Source: JAKSSE01 sp045597645 (GTDB taxonomy: Bacteria; Bacillota; Clostridia; Lachnospirales; Lachnospiraceae). From it: a stretch of 64,000 nt of DNA. The notes under the pieces are model-generated. The model was not told the DNA's origin and searched no databases. It was given only the letters and a program-made list of their open reading frames with translations. The stretch is from the NCBI GenBank assembly GCA_045597645.1, contig JAZLKM010000027.1, forward strand, positions 92,121-156,120, given 5' to 3'. Of the stretch, positions 34,401-43,832 are shown piece by piece. Positions within the stretch are counted from its first letter, which is position 1. Each line of letters begins with the position of its first letter. The translations under genes and the position numbers were made by a program.

Positions 34401-35807
34401 CTATGCGTACATATCGTCAAGCTTTACCAATACAATATTCTTAATTGTTGATGCAACAGTTACCGCATTCTCATGGAACTTGCTGCTAGAAAAGACAACG
34501 TAGTAAACGTCACCATCAAGCCTTAGGTTATTGGTCTTCGCAATAAGTCCCTTAAGAGTCGCCAGTTCAACCGGCTCCTCCTCGAATATACATGTGCAGT
34601 AAATAGTCGCTTTAGCGCCAGCACCCTCGCCTAACGCTATCATGTCAAAATCGCATGCTTCGGTATTATCACCTGCATTCTGCCACCAACGGCCTATACG
34701 ATTAATAGTGAATGGCATCCTGCCTGCTGCACACTCCTTCTGAAGATATGCCGCACACATCTTGATAAAGGTTGACTTCATGTAATCATCAAGCCCTGGT
34801 GCCACATAATCGAAATAGAGGTCTTCCTGATAGCCTTCGTATATCATGTCCATATGCGGAGCACAGAATCTATACCAGAACTCAACCATAGAATTAGTTA
34901 TCATATATCTGGTCTTCTTGCGATTACCTTCCTCAGTTATGGCATTTACCTTTTCTACCAGTCCTAAACTGATAAGCGAGTTAAGGTAAGGAACCACTAC
35001 ATCCTTAGGCTTTCCTACTTCTGCAGATATCTCATTTACACGCATGTGTCCCTGCGCCAGAGCCATGAGCAATCTATTGTAGTATGCCAGCTCTCGCAAA
35101 TCGCCCTTCATCATTCCCTCAGGCGCTTTAAATACAGGACTTTCGCTATTCAAGTATTTAAAAATAATGTCATCTGCCATATTCTCAGCGCCAGTTACCT
35201 GGTTGAGAAGTACAGGAATTCCTCCTGTAATGCCGTAAAGTATAGCTTTTGCCAGAGATGACTCGGTCTGTGCGAACTGGGCAGCCTCTATATAATCCAT
35301 ATGGCTAATCTCAATCGTCTCTTCAATGAGTCGCCCGATTACGCTGTCGAGGCTAGTTACGTGCTTATGCATATACGGCAATTGTCCACCGCAAAGTAAC
35401 AGACATACATTTGAGTCTGCCAGCTCTCCTTGAACCGCATCTATAAGCACCTGCTCCAGGTCATCCCCTGCTTTCGCGTACCATGGGTAATCATCAATCA
35501 CCATGAGTATTCGCTCATCCTTAGAAGCTTTTGCTACCGCGCTAAACAAGTCCGCGAAGCTGCCGAACTTATAAGTTCTATTCTCCGGAGTAAGTACACT
35601 ACTTACATACGAGCTAAATATTGCAAGCTCCATATCTTCCGTAGTCTCAACCGCTGTGGCAAATATTGTCTTCTTACCCTTTGCGAATTCGCGCAGTAAA
35701 GCTGTCTTGCCCATCATGTGTTGTCCAATAACGGCAGCAAAGGCAAAATTGCTTCTGTTGTACAGTTTTTCAAGTTCTTTAAGTTGATTCGTGCGTCCTA
35801 TAAACAT
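34401..35807 (-). CDS. P-loop ATPase with DUF234-type C-terminal domain
   Basis: A 468-residue protein of the archaeal-type STAND-like ATPase family. It starts MFIGRTNQLKELEKLYN. Walker A is IGQHMMGKTALL, Walker B is RILMVIDDYPW. A winged-helix follows (RVNEISAEVGKPKDVVVPYL), then a DUF234-like nuclease-fold domain (IGRWWQNAGDNTEACDFDMI carrying acidic residues). Family members are abundant but mostly unassigned. It is first of a likely operon with the penicillin-binding protein. A sigma-A promoter lies at 35831-35859. The C-terminal domain resembles restriction-endonuclease-like folds; activity is not proven. Confidence 0.8.
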   Translation of the reverse strand: MFIGRTNQLKELEKLYNRSNFAFAAVIGQHMMGKTALLREFAKGKKTIFATAVETTEDMELAIFSSYVSSVLTPENRTYKFGSFADLFSAVAKASKDERILMVIDDYPWYAKAGDDLEQVLIDAVQGELADSNVCLLLCGGQLPYMHKHVTSLDSVIGRLIEETIEISHMDYIEAAQFAQTESSLAKAILYGITGGIPVLLNQVTGAENMADDIIFKYLNSESPVFKAPEGMMKGDLRELAYYNRLLMALAQGHMRVNEISAEVGKPKDVVVPYLNSLISLGLVEKVNAITEEGNRKKTRYMITNSMVEFWYRFCAPHMDMIYEGYQEDLYFDYVAPGLDDYMKSTFIKMCAAYLQKECAAGRMPFTINRIGRWWQNAGDNTEACDFDMIALGEGAGAKATIYCTCIFEEEPVELATLKGLIAKTNNLRLDGDVYYVVFSSSKFHENAVTVASTIKNIVLVKLDDMYA

Positions 35808-35830
35808 AGTATGCCTCCATAGTTAGAGTC

Positions 35831-35859
35831 ATTGTATTACGAGCCAACTATTTTTGCAA
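35831..35859 (-). promoter_or_regulatory. Sigma-A promoter of the ATPase-PBP operon
   Basis: Minus strand TTGCAA, 17-nt spacer, TACAAT, 24 nt before the ATPase start codon. Confidence 0.6.
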
Positions 35860-35912
35860 TATTTTTTGTGGGTTTGTGTCGCAACTTAGAGCTTTAGTAC
35901 CAGATTTTTGAC

Positions 35913-35944
35913 AAAAAAAGACCCTGTTTCATAAAAAACAGGGT
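35913..35944 (-). terminator. Terminator of the hydroxyacid dehydrogenase operon
   Basis: Nine-bp perfect stem ACCCTGTTT/AAACAGGGT followed on the minus strand by CTTTTTTTG. It is 76 nt after the dehydrogenase stop codon. Confidence 0.85.
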
Positions 35945-36020
35945 TAACTTTCTTTTTATCGGCAAGGATATATACGCCTTGCTACTTACTCATAAACAAT
36001 GGTTACTTCGCAACTACACT

Positions 36021-36953
36021 CTATATATTAAAGAATTCCTTCACTTGGCCAAGTATTATCTCCATCAATCTAGTTCGTGCCTCTATTGACGCCCATGCAA
36101 TATGCGGAGTGATGAACAAACTCTCTGGTGGATTGTCCAAATATGCACTATCCTTCGACATAGGTTCTACTGCCAGCACATCTAATCCTGCCCCAGCAAT
36201 AATTTTCTCGTCAAGAGCCCTCCTTAGATCCTCCTCAACAATGATCGGTCCCCGTCCAAGATTAAGTACCACTGCTGACTTCTTCATTTTTGAAAACGCC
36301 TCATAATTCATAAGACCTTGAGTGTTCTCATCTAGTGGAGCATGTATAGATACTATATCGCTTTGCTCTAGCAATTCATCAAAGGATACTTCTTTGTATG
36401 TTGAATCATGATTCCTTCCGGAAGTTGAATAATATATCACCTTGCATCCAAATGCTGTAGCTATCTCAGCAACTCGGTGGCCAATGGCTCCCAGTCCCAC
36501 TATTCCAAAGGTTTTCCCTGATATCTCATTGAATACATGTGCAAAATGTGTAAAACAAGTATCGCCTGCGTATGTTCCGCTTCTAACGTAATTGTCATAG
36601 TAAGCCAAATGCTCATATACATAAAAAAGTAGCGCAAACGTATGCTGCGCTACTGATTCTGTTGAATAGCCTGCGACATTGCGCCACGCAATACCTACCT
36701 TATCAAGATAAGGCTTGTCTAAGTTATTGGTTCCTGTGGCTGTCACACATATGAGCTTTAGATGCTTGGGCTGTCCTAGAGTCTTGGCATTCATCTGACA
36801 CTTGTTAGTGATAATAACATCAGCGTCCTGCACCCTGTCAGCTATCTCATCAGGTGATGAGAATCCATATCTGGTCACGTCGGCAATCTTGTCAAATCCA
36901 CTTAAGTCAATATCTTCGCCTATGCTAGCTGCATCTAAAAAAACTATTTTCAT
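36021..36953 (-). CDS. D-2-hydroxyacid dehydrogenase
   Basis: A 310-residue NAD-dependent enzyme of the phosphoglycerate/D-lactate dehydrogenase family. The NAD motif is FGIVGLGAIGHRVAEIATAF. Catalytic residues are the Arg in VLNLGRGPIIVEEDL, the Glu in LDVLAVEPM and the His in ITPHIAWAS. It reduces 2-keto acids to D-2-hydroxyacids; hydroxypyruvate or glycerate specificity is possible but cannot be read. It lies 8 nt after the STAS gene, so it is probably cotranscribed with the anti-sigma pair. A strong terminator follows. Confidence 0.88.
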   Translation of the reverse strand: MKIVFLDAASIGEDIDLSGFDKIADVTRYGFSSPDEIADRVQDADVIITNKCQMNAKTLGQPKHLKLICVTATGTNNLDKPYLDKVGIAWRNVAGYSTESVAQHTFALLFYVYEHLAYYDNYVRSGTYAGDTCFTHFAHVFNEISGKTFGIVGLGAIGHRVAEIATAFGCKVIYYSTSGRNHDSTYKEVSFDELLEQSDIVSIHAPLDENTQGLMNYEAFSKMKKSAVVLNLGRGPIIVEEDLRRALDEKIIAGAGLDVLAVEPMSKDSAYLDNPPESLFITPHIAWASIEARTRLMEIILGQVKEFFNI

Positions 36954-36961
36954 ATTCCCTC

Positions 36962-37270
36962 TTATGCTATTTTGATAAAGGTATCGAAACCTGTCATACG
37001 AAGAATTCGCATAATTGGCTCCTGAACATTACGCATCTCAAGGTGACGGTTCTTTTTCTGAAGCTCCTTCTGAGCGGTTAGGAATACTCTAAGTCCTATA
37101 CTACTTACATACTCAAGCTTTTCGCACTCCAGGATAATATTGCCTCCAGCATTATCTACAGCTGCAAGGGTCTGTTCACGAAAATCCGCTACAGTGCCTG
37201 CATCTATACGTCCCTCAAGACGAAGAACTATATCCTGATTCTGGTCTTCCTTTGTAATCTGTAAACTCAT
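36962..37270 (-). CDS. STAS-domain anti-anti-sigma factor
   Basis: A 102-residue single STAS domain. It has LEGRIDAGTVADFREQ and the phosphorylation motif LEYVSSIGLRVFLTAQKEL with the conserved Ser. Such proteins (SpoIIAA/RsbV type) release a sigma factor by binding the cognate anti-sigma kinase unless phosphorylated. The anti-sigma-like kinase is 10 nt upstream. No sigma factor of the SigB/SigF type is in the window. The first gene downstream is a metabolic dehydrogenase. Confidence 0.88.
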   Translation of the reverse strand: MSLQITKEDQNQDIVLRLEGRIDAGTVADFREQTLAAVDNAGGNIILECEKLEYVSSIGLRVFLTAQKELQKKNRHLEMRNVQEPIMRILRMTGFDTFIKIA

Positions 37271-37280
37271 ATTCTCTCTC

Positions 37281-37694
37281 CTAAACCCCCAGTGTCTTTC
37301 TCATTGTAAAGATGTTATAGCCATCGGTATATTCATACCACACTTCATCCATGCTCTGTCTGGTAATAAAGATACCCAAACCTCCAACATCCCTATCCAT
37401 GGGATCTGCTTCCAGATCCGGGGGCGGTATCTCCAGTGGATTAAACTGTTTACCAGAGTCCTTGAAGCTAATCTCCAGCTCGCTGTCCGTCGTATCAAAT
37501 ACACTTGATATCTCTATCTCACCATCACCTGGATAGTAAGCATAGCTGGCTATATTTAAAAACATTTCCTCTACAGCTAGCTGAACCAGAAGAAGATCGG
37601 CCATCGAATAGTCATCTCTATCCAATGTAGACATAACAAATTCCTGAACATCCTCAAGTCTATCCGGCTCTGTAGGAACTCTCATTACACCCAT
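37281..37694 (-). CDS. RsbW/SpoIIAB-like serine kinase (anti-sigma)
   Basis: A 137-residue HATPase protein. The N box is LAVEEMFLNIASYAYYPG, the G1 box is ISFKDSGKQFNPLEIP, and the G2 region is VGGLGIFITRQSMDEVWYEY. It is the kinase of a partner-switching pair with the STAS protein just downstream, phosphorylating its Ser. In known systems it also binds a sigma factor. It starts with GAAGGAG upstream. A -10 with extended TG (37725-37733) precedes it. Target sigma or output is not in view. Confidence 0.85.
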   Translation of the reverse strand: MGVMRVPTEPDRLEDVQEFVMSTLDRDDYSMADLLLVQLAVEEMFLNIASYAYYPGDGEIEISSVFDTTDSELEISFKDSGKQFNPLEIPPPDLEADPMDRDVGGLGIFITRQSMDEVWYEYTDGYNIFTMRKTLGV

Positions 37695-37724
37695 TTTGAA
37701 TGCTCCTTCACCAAATATAAAGGT

Positions 37725-37733
37725 ATTATATCA
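37725..37733 (-). promoter_or_regulatory. Extended -10 promoter of the kinase-STAS unit
   Basis: Minus strand TGATATAAT, an extended -10, with no good -35. The distance to the kinase start is about 31 nt. Confidence 0.45.
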
Positions 37734-37756
37734 CTTGTCCCGGCAAAAAAATACCC

Positions 37757-38446
37757 CTAGTTTTGTCCATAATATGCATTTTTCCCATGCTTTCTAAGAT
37801 AATGCTTATCCAAAAGCTCCTGCTGCATAGGTCCAAGCTCAGGGTTCATAGCCATTGCATGGAAATCCATAAATGATACTTCTTCAAGTACTACCGCATT
37901 ATGTACAGCGTCCATAGCATCTTTTCCCCATGTGAAAGGTCCATGACTATGTACCAGAACTGCAGGAATTGTAGTAGGGTCAATACCCTTAAAGGTCTCG
38001 ACAATAACGTTTCCTGTCTCCTTCTCATACTCTCCCGCTATCTCCTCTGGAGTCATCTTTCTCGTGCATGGTATCTCACCATAGAAGTAATCACCCTGGG
38101 TCGTACCCATAGCTGGAACTCCACGACCTGCCTGCGCAAAGCTTGTCGCCCAACGTGAGTGCGTATGTACCACGCCACCTACTCCTTTGAAATTCTTATA
38201 GATTACTGCATGTGTTGCTGTATCAGATGAAGGCTTATAATGTCCCTCTACCACGTTTCCATCAAGGTCACACACTACCATGTCCTCAGGCTTTAACACG
38301 TCATATTCCACACCTGATGGCTTGATTACGAAATATCCTGTTTCCTCATCGAGTCCAGACACATTTCCCCAGGTAAAAGTCACAAGTCCATGCTTAGGAA
38401 GCAAAAGGTTGGCCTCGCACACCTGCTTTTTAAGTTCTTCTAACAT
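37757..38446 (-). CDS. araD: L-ribulose-5-phosphate 4-epimerase
   Basis: A 229-residue class II aldolase-family epimerase that converts L-ribulose 5-phosphate to D-xylulose 5-phosphate in arabinose use. Zinc ligands are in VVHTHSRWATSFAQAGRG and VHSHGPFTWG. FTWGNVSGLDEETGYFVIKP and GTTQGDYFYGEIPCTRKM are typical of AraD. Length is normal (about 230). GGGGGAC precedes the start. No araA or araB is adjacent, so the gene stands alone here. FucA or SgaE are related alternatives, but the TTQGDYFYG signature favours AraD. Confidence 0.9.
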   Translation of the reverse strand: MLEELKKQVCEANLLLPKHGLVTFTWGNVSGLDEETGYFVIKPSGVEYDVLKPEDMVVCDLDGNVVEGHYKPSSDTATHAVIYKNFKGVGGVVHTHSRWATSFAQAGRGVPAMGTTQGDYFYGEIPCTRKMTPEEIAGEYEKETGNVIVETFKGIDPTTIPAVLVHSHGPFTWGKDAMDAVHNAVVLEEVSFMDFHAMAMNPELGPMQQELLDKHYLRKHGKNAYYGQN

Positions 38447-38530
38447 TTTCGTCCCCCTTTTCTATGTGAACATCTATTATAATTTACACGTTTATAAGAG
38501 TTTTAACCATTAAATTTTTTCTGATTATCG

Positions 38531-41500
38531 TTAAATATTTCGCTCATCTTTCTTTTTTAGCAGACCAGATGTATCTAGCGTAGGTGCCTGCGGCTTGGAA
38601 CTCTTAGGAGACTTTTTCTTCTTTTCCTTCTTCTCTGGCTCCACATAGTCTTCTCTTTCCGCTGTTTCAGGTATTTTATGTTCCTTTTCAGACGCCGCCC
38701 GCCTCTTATCGCTGACTTTATTCGACTTTTTCCATGCTATTTGCGGAGCATATCCAAATCTACGGCCCGCTATATCTGCCAGCAGCCATAGCACCATTAA
38801 TATCAGGAAAAAAGTACTCAGGTCCTTTTTCTCTCTTGACGAGGTCCTTCTATTTCTCCATATGTTCTCATCTGCAGTAATCATGCGTCCATAAGCGTCA
38901 GCGAATTTCTCAAATGATTTTGAATCTATATTATATTTATACTCATCTGAGTACTGCACGGCCGCAGCACTTGTTATAGTGCTTGACAGTTCTCCATTTT
39001 CCAGCTTGCGCACAGTAAAATTATAAAGTCCAATATCATCAGTTTCTACCACAGATTCGTACTTCCCTGGTGCTGTAGAATATAATATTGCTTCACCCTG
39101 AGTTCCATCAGGTCGTGTGAAGCTAGCCTGAACCGTTGTCTTCTCCGAATAGTCCTTCGCCTCGTAGGATATATAGGTGCTTCCTCCTTTGACTTTCAAA
39201 GTAACATTGTCATCACCCATATCTGCATTTCCACAACTGTAATCTAATATTCTTTTCCACAGCGCAGGAAAATCATCTGTACCTACATAACCACTTGTCC
39301 ATTCTCCAGTGACATCACTAGTCCAGGCCACGCTGTGTCCTAGTCCGTATTGCCAAGCCACGAGTATAGGATCATACTTGTCTGATGACAGCACACTCCA
39401 CGCTGCACTCTTGGCTGTTGTAGCAATGTATCCCTTTATATTTGGCCAGCCTGCCGGATAAAGACCACTTATCAGCTTATTTCCGGATGCACCCGCAAGA
39501 GCAAAGTCTCCATTTTGTATATAGCTATCACCGCTCAAGTACACTTCTTCGGCGAAGATTCGAGGTATATCCATCGCTGCATCCGCCATATAGAATCTTC
39601 CGTCACAACTTCGCGCCAGCTTTCGCAGCGAAAAATCATCAGCTCCATCTCCAACAGCAACAGTTGACAAGGTTATCTTTTTAGCAACACACTCACCTAC
39701 GATTTTGCTGTAATCATTGCTCTCTCCCTGCCCATCAGTAAGTAATATTATATGCTTCAGCGTCGCATCGTCCTTGTCTAAGACATTGATAGCTTCCCAA
39801 AGTGCCGGCTGAATAGATGTGCCACCGCCATCTGGCACATTCTCTAGTTCGGACTTTATGTTCTTCGCGTTCGTTCCTATTTCTTGGAGATCCACCTGCC
39901 AGTTAAAGCTGTCGTCGAAAGTGAGTACTCCCACTTTATCAGTCGGGTCCAAATTATCTACAGCCACTTTTGCAGCTTCAATCGCCAAATCCAGTGCTGT
40001 AGCTCCGTTTCCAGCCCCCGCATCTACCGACATACTGCCTGAATGATCTATTACCATTACCATAGACATTTCTGGAGATTGGTTGGTGCCAGTTAACGTC
40101 ATACTCACAGGCAACACTGCCTCTAAAGGAGTGTTCTTATATGCCCCCATCGCATAGCTATGTTCACCGCCCACACATACAAGCCCATATCCGTAATCCT
40201 TGACATAGCTTTCTATATTTTCCACAAACCCTTCTGGAAGGTCTCCCAAATACACATTATCCAGCAGTATCGTCCTATATTCCAGCATACCATTTATATT
40301 GCTCGGTGCATTCCTGGCGGAAACTGTAGTACACTCATATCCTGTAGCCGCCACTAGTGTCTGCGTGTTCTTACTATCCTGGGCCATTCCTGATATTATC
40401 AGCACTCTAGGCGGAGCCTCCACTACCGCATACGCATTGTAAGCATTATTGTCCGCACATTCATCACCTGGAGAGACCACTTCAACTGTAAATGTCTCCA
40501 GATTCTCTCCTGACACTGTCTGTTGTAAAACAAAACTATTTGAGCCCTTGTTTAGATGCACTTTGCTCTCTGAAATGGCAAAACTACCATTTCTTACCAG
40601 TAAATTCGCATCTGTGTCATAGTTACTTTCCACCGTAACTCTCACTGAGTACAAATCTCCCGGATGCAGATATGTCGGTATTGACACGTTTTCAACATAA
40701 GCGTCCTTGCCCATTTCACTCTGATACAGTAAAGATAGAAGCTCAATATCAGAAGCAGCCAGCGCTTTTGCGGTATTCGCTACCTCTCCTCTAGTCTGCC
40801 TTCCATCCGTGAGCACAACTATTCTTCCTGATGCATCAGCTGGAATCATAGCAATCGCTCTAGATATTGCGCCCTCTATGTCTGTAGCACTGTTGTCAGG
40901 GCTCGTTAATATTGCTCCAGAAGACTTTTCTTCCGTCAAAAATCTATCTACCTGAGCTGTCTTACCAAAAGCTACTATTCCGAAACGATTCTTGCCAGGC
41001 ATCCTATTCACAAATCCACGGATATCATTTTCCATGGTCAATTTCGCAGCAGCATTGCTTTGAGACACATCCGCCACAAATATTGTGACACTTTCTTTAC
41101 TTCCCTTAGTAAATGTAACTCCAAGCATTGCCAGGCTTAATAGCAGAACCCCCAGAGCCCTTGATATCCAATAAAAGTATCCTTTATACCTATTCTGGTA
41201 CAGATAGATTCCCCACTCAGTCAACAATAATATCAATGCAATCCCCAAAAAAACGCGGCGCAAAGTTTTTTGAACAGCCATTTCCTTAATATGCACTGCC
41301 CCCTCTGAGCTTTCGCCAGATACTGTCGCATCAGATGCCATTCTCACCGGAAAATTGACCGCATAATATTCAGACTGATTTCCAGCATCAAGCCTGTATA
41401 TTCCTATTTTGTCCAGTCTAGAATTATAGGAATCAATATCAAGTCCAGCTGTTGCCCTAAATGACAAGTACTGTCCAGCTGTGTACTCGTTCTGTGATAG

Positions 41501-42964
41501 AATAGAGCCCTTAGCCAGGTAATTTATGGCATTCGCCATAAAAATTGGAAAATCTGCTGTTAACGCAAAATCTGATTCTCTAATGTCAAAGCCTACTACT
41601 ATTTCCCTAATGCCATCGTGTTCCCCATAATATCCCATACTCTTGCCATCACAGGTAAGAAACGATTGCCCCCAAGCCGGTATATCTAGCTCCACACATT
41701 TATTCACGCCTATCTGTGTAACATCAAATCCCTCTGTCAGCTCCGAGTGCGTTACATTAAGTCGTTTTCCTGTTGATTCTTCATTCAACGTGTTCGGTTT
41801 TACAAAAGCCAGCCTATTGGTTGATGCCTCATTCAACTGTTCCGCGGCATCATTTATGACAAAATCATACTGCTCATCTGGGGCGCCAGGCAGGCTCTGT
41901 ATCTTCTCCAAGTTCATGCCCGTCACCGCCTTGTACGCCTTCTCTAGATACGTGTTTCCGTTTCCAACCATAAGTGCCTGTACATCAGAAGCCTGACTTT
42001 TTACCGCATATCCAACATTATCCTTCTCCAAACTGTCCGTATCATCAGACCCCTCAAAGGAAACAGCAGATATCTTCGCCATGTAATATTCACTGTTATC
42101 TGCAGGTATATTTTCAAACAGAGTCATTCCAGACTGGCCTGCTTCCAGCTCCGCCTGTCTTATAGCCAACACTGCCTGCGTATCATTATGCAGACTCACC
42201 TCGTAGGTTGCTTTATTTAGTGAATAGTTAGTAATCCCGACCACAGCATCTATTTCACCGTAATCTTTCGGAGCATAGGTTACATAGTTCACAGACAAAT
42301 TGCTCCCTACATCTCCTAGTACAGACACTCCTGCATCATACTGACCTGCTAGCTCGTATGCCTTGCTTGCACCTAATCCGTCTGTAAAAATGTACACAGA
42401 TGCCTTATTTCCCTCTTCATCCATATACAAGCTATCCAAGGGCCCAGCAGCCATGGTAATATCCCCAGCCATGTCTGACGGCTCTATTCCTGCCAACGAC
42501 TTTCGCAAAACCTGCTTATCTCCACTACCAATGGCAAGTGTCATACAGTCTGCTCCATCACAAGCAATAATAGAAAATTTAGTATTATCAGAACTGTCTA
42601 TCAAAAGTCTTACTGCATCAAGTTCAGCATCTAGACGTGTCTGACCATTTTTGCACAGATGCCCCGTGCTGGCAGACGTGTCTATCACGATAACAGCATC
42701 TCTACCTGACGCCCCTTTACGCAGCACGTATGGTGACATTAGTGCGAGTATCAGCAACAATGTCAGCAGAATCTGCACATACATAAGTATATTGTGTATG
42801 AATTTTTCAAAAAACGTCTTGGATTTTTCGTTACGAAGCATTTTTTGCCACAGCAAAATAGAAGATATTTTGTGTTCCTCTCCTTTGGGCTTAAGCAGAT
42901 ATAAAATTACGATAGCCGGTACAGCCAGAAGAAAGAGCAGCGGCCACGAACTCTCAAATTGCAT
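38531..42964 (-). CDS. Triple-VWA/amidotransferase-like membrane protein (BatA fusion)
   Basis: A 1477-residue protein. The start is ATG 42964 (MQFESSWPLLFLLAVPAIVI), overlapping the DUF58 gene by 11 nt. It has a BatA-type N-terminal membrane part and VWA-1 with a DxSxS site (IDTSAST, about residue 95). A membrane pair follows near 575-610. VWA-2 starts at DVSQSN (about 630) and a class I amidotransferase-like domain at about 853-960 (VLIISGMAQD, VCVGGEHSYAMGAYKNTP). VWA-3 has a full metal site IDHSGSM (about 974). One C-terminal helix (about 1388) and a Lys/Pro-rich tail complete it. VWA domains bind protein partners via Mg2+; the MoxR gene upstream suggests an assembly or chaperone complex. 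The fusion is unusual. Confidence 0.85.
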   Translation of the reverse strand: MQFESSWPLLFLLAVPAIVILYLLKPKGEEHKISSILLWQKMLRNEKSKTFFEKFIHNILMYVQILLTLLLILALMSPYVLRKGASGRDAVIVIDTSASTGHLCKNGQTRLDAELDAVRLLIDSSDNTKFSIIACDGADCMTLAIGSGDKQVLRKSLAGIEPSDMAGDITMAAGPLDSLYMDEEGNKASVYIFTDGLGASKAYELAGQYDAGVSVLGDVGSNLSVNYVTYAPKDYGEIDAVVGITNYSLNKATYEVSLHNDTQAVLAIRQAELEAGQSGMTLFENIPADNSEYYMAKISAVSFEGSDDTDSLEKDNVGYAVKSQASDVQALMVGNGNTYLEKAYKAVTGMNLEKIQSLPGAPDEQYDFVINDAAEQLNEASTNRLAFVKPNTLNEESTGKRLNVTHSELTEGFDVTQIGVNKCVELDIPAWGQSFLTCDGKSMGYYGEHDGIREIVVGFDIRESDFALTADFPIFMANAINYLAKGSILSQNEYTAGQYLSFRATAGLDIDSYNSRLDKIGIYRLDAGNQSEYYAVNFPVRMASDATVSGESSEGAVHIKEMAVQKTLRRVFLGIALILLLTEWGIYLYQNRYKGYFYWISRALGVLLLSLAMLGVTFTKGSKESVTIFVADVSQSNAAAKLTMENDIRGFVNRMPGKNRFGIVAFGKTAQVDRFLTEEKSSGAILTSPDNSATDIEGAISRAIAMIPADASGRIVVLTDGRQTRGEVANTAKALAASDIELLSLLYQSEMGKDAYVENVSIPTYLHPGDLYSVRVTVESNYDTDANLLVRNGSFAISESKVHLNKGSNSFVLQQTVSGENLETFTVEVVSPGDECADNNAYNAYAVVEAPPRVLIISGMAQDSKNTQTLVAATGYECTTVSARNAPSNINGMLEYRTILLDNVYLGDLPEGFVENIESYVKDYGYGLVCVGGEHSYAMGAYKNTPLEAVLPVSMTLTGTNQSPEMSMVMVIDHSGSMSVDAGAGNGATALDLAIEAAKVAVDNLDPTDKVGVLTFDDSFNWQVDLQEIGTNAKNIKSELENVPDGGGTSIQPALWEAINVLDKDDATLKHIILLTDGQGESNDYSKIVGECVAKKITLSTVAVGDGADDFSLRKLARSCDGRFYMADAAMDIPRIFAEEVYLSGDSYIQNGDFALAGASGNKLISGLYPAGWPNIKGYIATTAKSAAWSVLSSDKYDPILVAWQYGLGHSVAWTSDVTGEWTSGYVGTDDFPALWKRILDYSCGNADMGDDNVTLKVKGGSTYISYEAKDYSEKTTVQASFTRPDGTQGEAILYSTAPGKYESVVETDDIGLYNFTVRKLENGELSSTITSAAAVQYSDEYKYNIDSKSFEKFADAYGRMITADENIWRNRRTSSREKKDLSTFFLILMVLWLLADIAGRRFGYAPQIAWKKSNKVSDKRRAASEKEHKIPETAEREDYVEPEKKEKKKKSPKSSKPQAPTLDTSGLLKKKDERNI

Positions 42965-43832
42965 ATATACTACGTAACTCCTCAAACATTAGTTTTGAGA
43001 TATCTGTTCCTGTGCTGCATACATGATAATCAGCACCACAGTTTTGAGATATCCTTTTCATTTTTTCAAGAAAACCATTAAGAGATGACGTGTAAGTGTC
43101 AATCGCTCTTTTATCCATTGTAACTTTCAGCTGATCATTACTTTCCATATCAATCAAACTCACTGTATCAGTAAGGTCTATTTCTAACTCCTCTTGAGCC
43201 ATCAGCTGCAAAAGTACAGGGCGCTGCTTATGATAATCCAGATAACGTACTATTCCCTTTATAGAGTCCTCCTCATCTGACACAAACTGTTCTGCCAAAA
43301 AGTCACTCAAAATGATTGTCGCTCCACTCCCCTTTGGAACAAATCGTTTGATAGACTCTTGTATATCAACCTGCCCTCCAAACTCAATTTTCTCTATTTG
43401 TGGCAAAAGTCTGGCGTAACCTTGCTTTCCACCGCTAACAGTCATTGGTCTTTCCATATGTTTCATATCATATACCGCGACTCTGTCCATATGCATTAAC
43501 GCCATATAGGAAAAAGCTGCTGCTAGTTCACACGCCAGCTCTGATTTTTTTCGCCTCCCATAAAGCATCGAAGCGGAAGAATCAATCAAAATCGACACAG
43601 TGGCCTCTCTTTCCTCCATATATTCTCTGATATATAGACGATCAAGCCGACCATAAGCGTTCCAATCTATACGTCTTAAGTCGTCCCCTGGCATATATTC
43701 TCTAAAGTCAGAAAACTCTGCAGAGCTACCCTTTTGACTGGACTTTCTGTTACCTGACGAATTACTGGCAGACTTATGCCCCATGTATATATAAAGGCGC
43801 GATATTGTCTCATAAAACTTAGCATCAAACAC
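42954..43832 (-). CDS. DUF58 protein
   Basis: A 292-residue protein with the DUF58 core FREYMPGDDLRRIDWNAYGR and IREYMEEREATVSILIDSSA. The latter is a degenerate VWA-like site (DSSAS). DUF58 proteins accompany MoxR ATPases and are thought to be scaffold or effector partners. It begins 7 nt inside the MoxR gene and ends 11 nt into the VWA gene, so the three are translationally coupled. No membrane segments are present. Confidence 0.88.
   Translation of the reverse strand: MFDAKFYETISRLYIYMGHKSASNSSGNRKSSQKGSSAEFSDFREYMPGDDLRRIDWNAYGRLDRLYIREYMEEREATVSILIDSSASMLYGRRKKSELACELAAAFSYMALMHMDRVAVYDMKHMERPMTVSGGKQGYARLLPQIEKIEFGGQVDIQESIKRFVPKGSGATIILSDFLAEQFVSDEEDSIKGIVRYLDYHKQRPVLLQLMAQEELEIDLTDTVSLIDMESNDQLKVTMDKRAIDTYTSSLNGFLEKMKRISQNCGADYHVCSTGTDISKLMFEELRSIYAI

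Noticed and set aside
35956..35963. TTATCGGC, a sigma-28-like -10 on the minus strand after the dehydrogenase gene
   Set aside because: No TTTA (TAAA) at 14-16 nt; the 35831-35859 sigma-A promoter explains the ATPase unit better.
42965..42985. TTG start 21 nt upstream of the VWA gene
   Set aside because: No ribosome binding site before it; ATG 42964 has GAGGAG 13 nt upstream.
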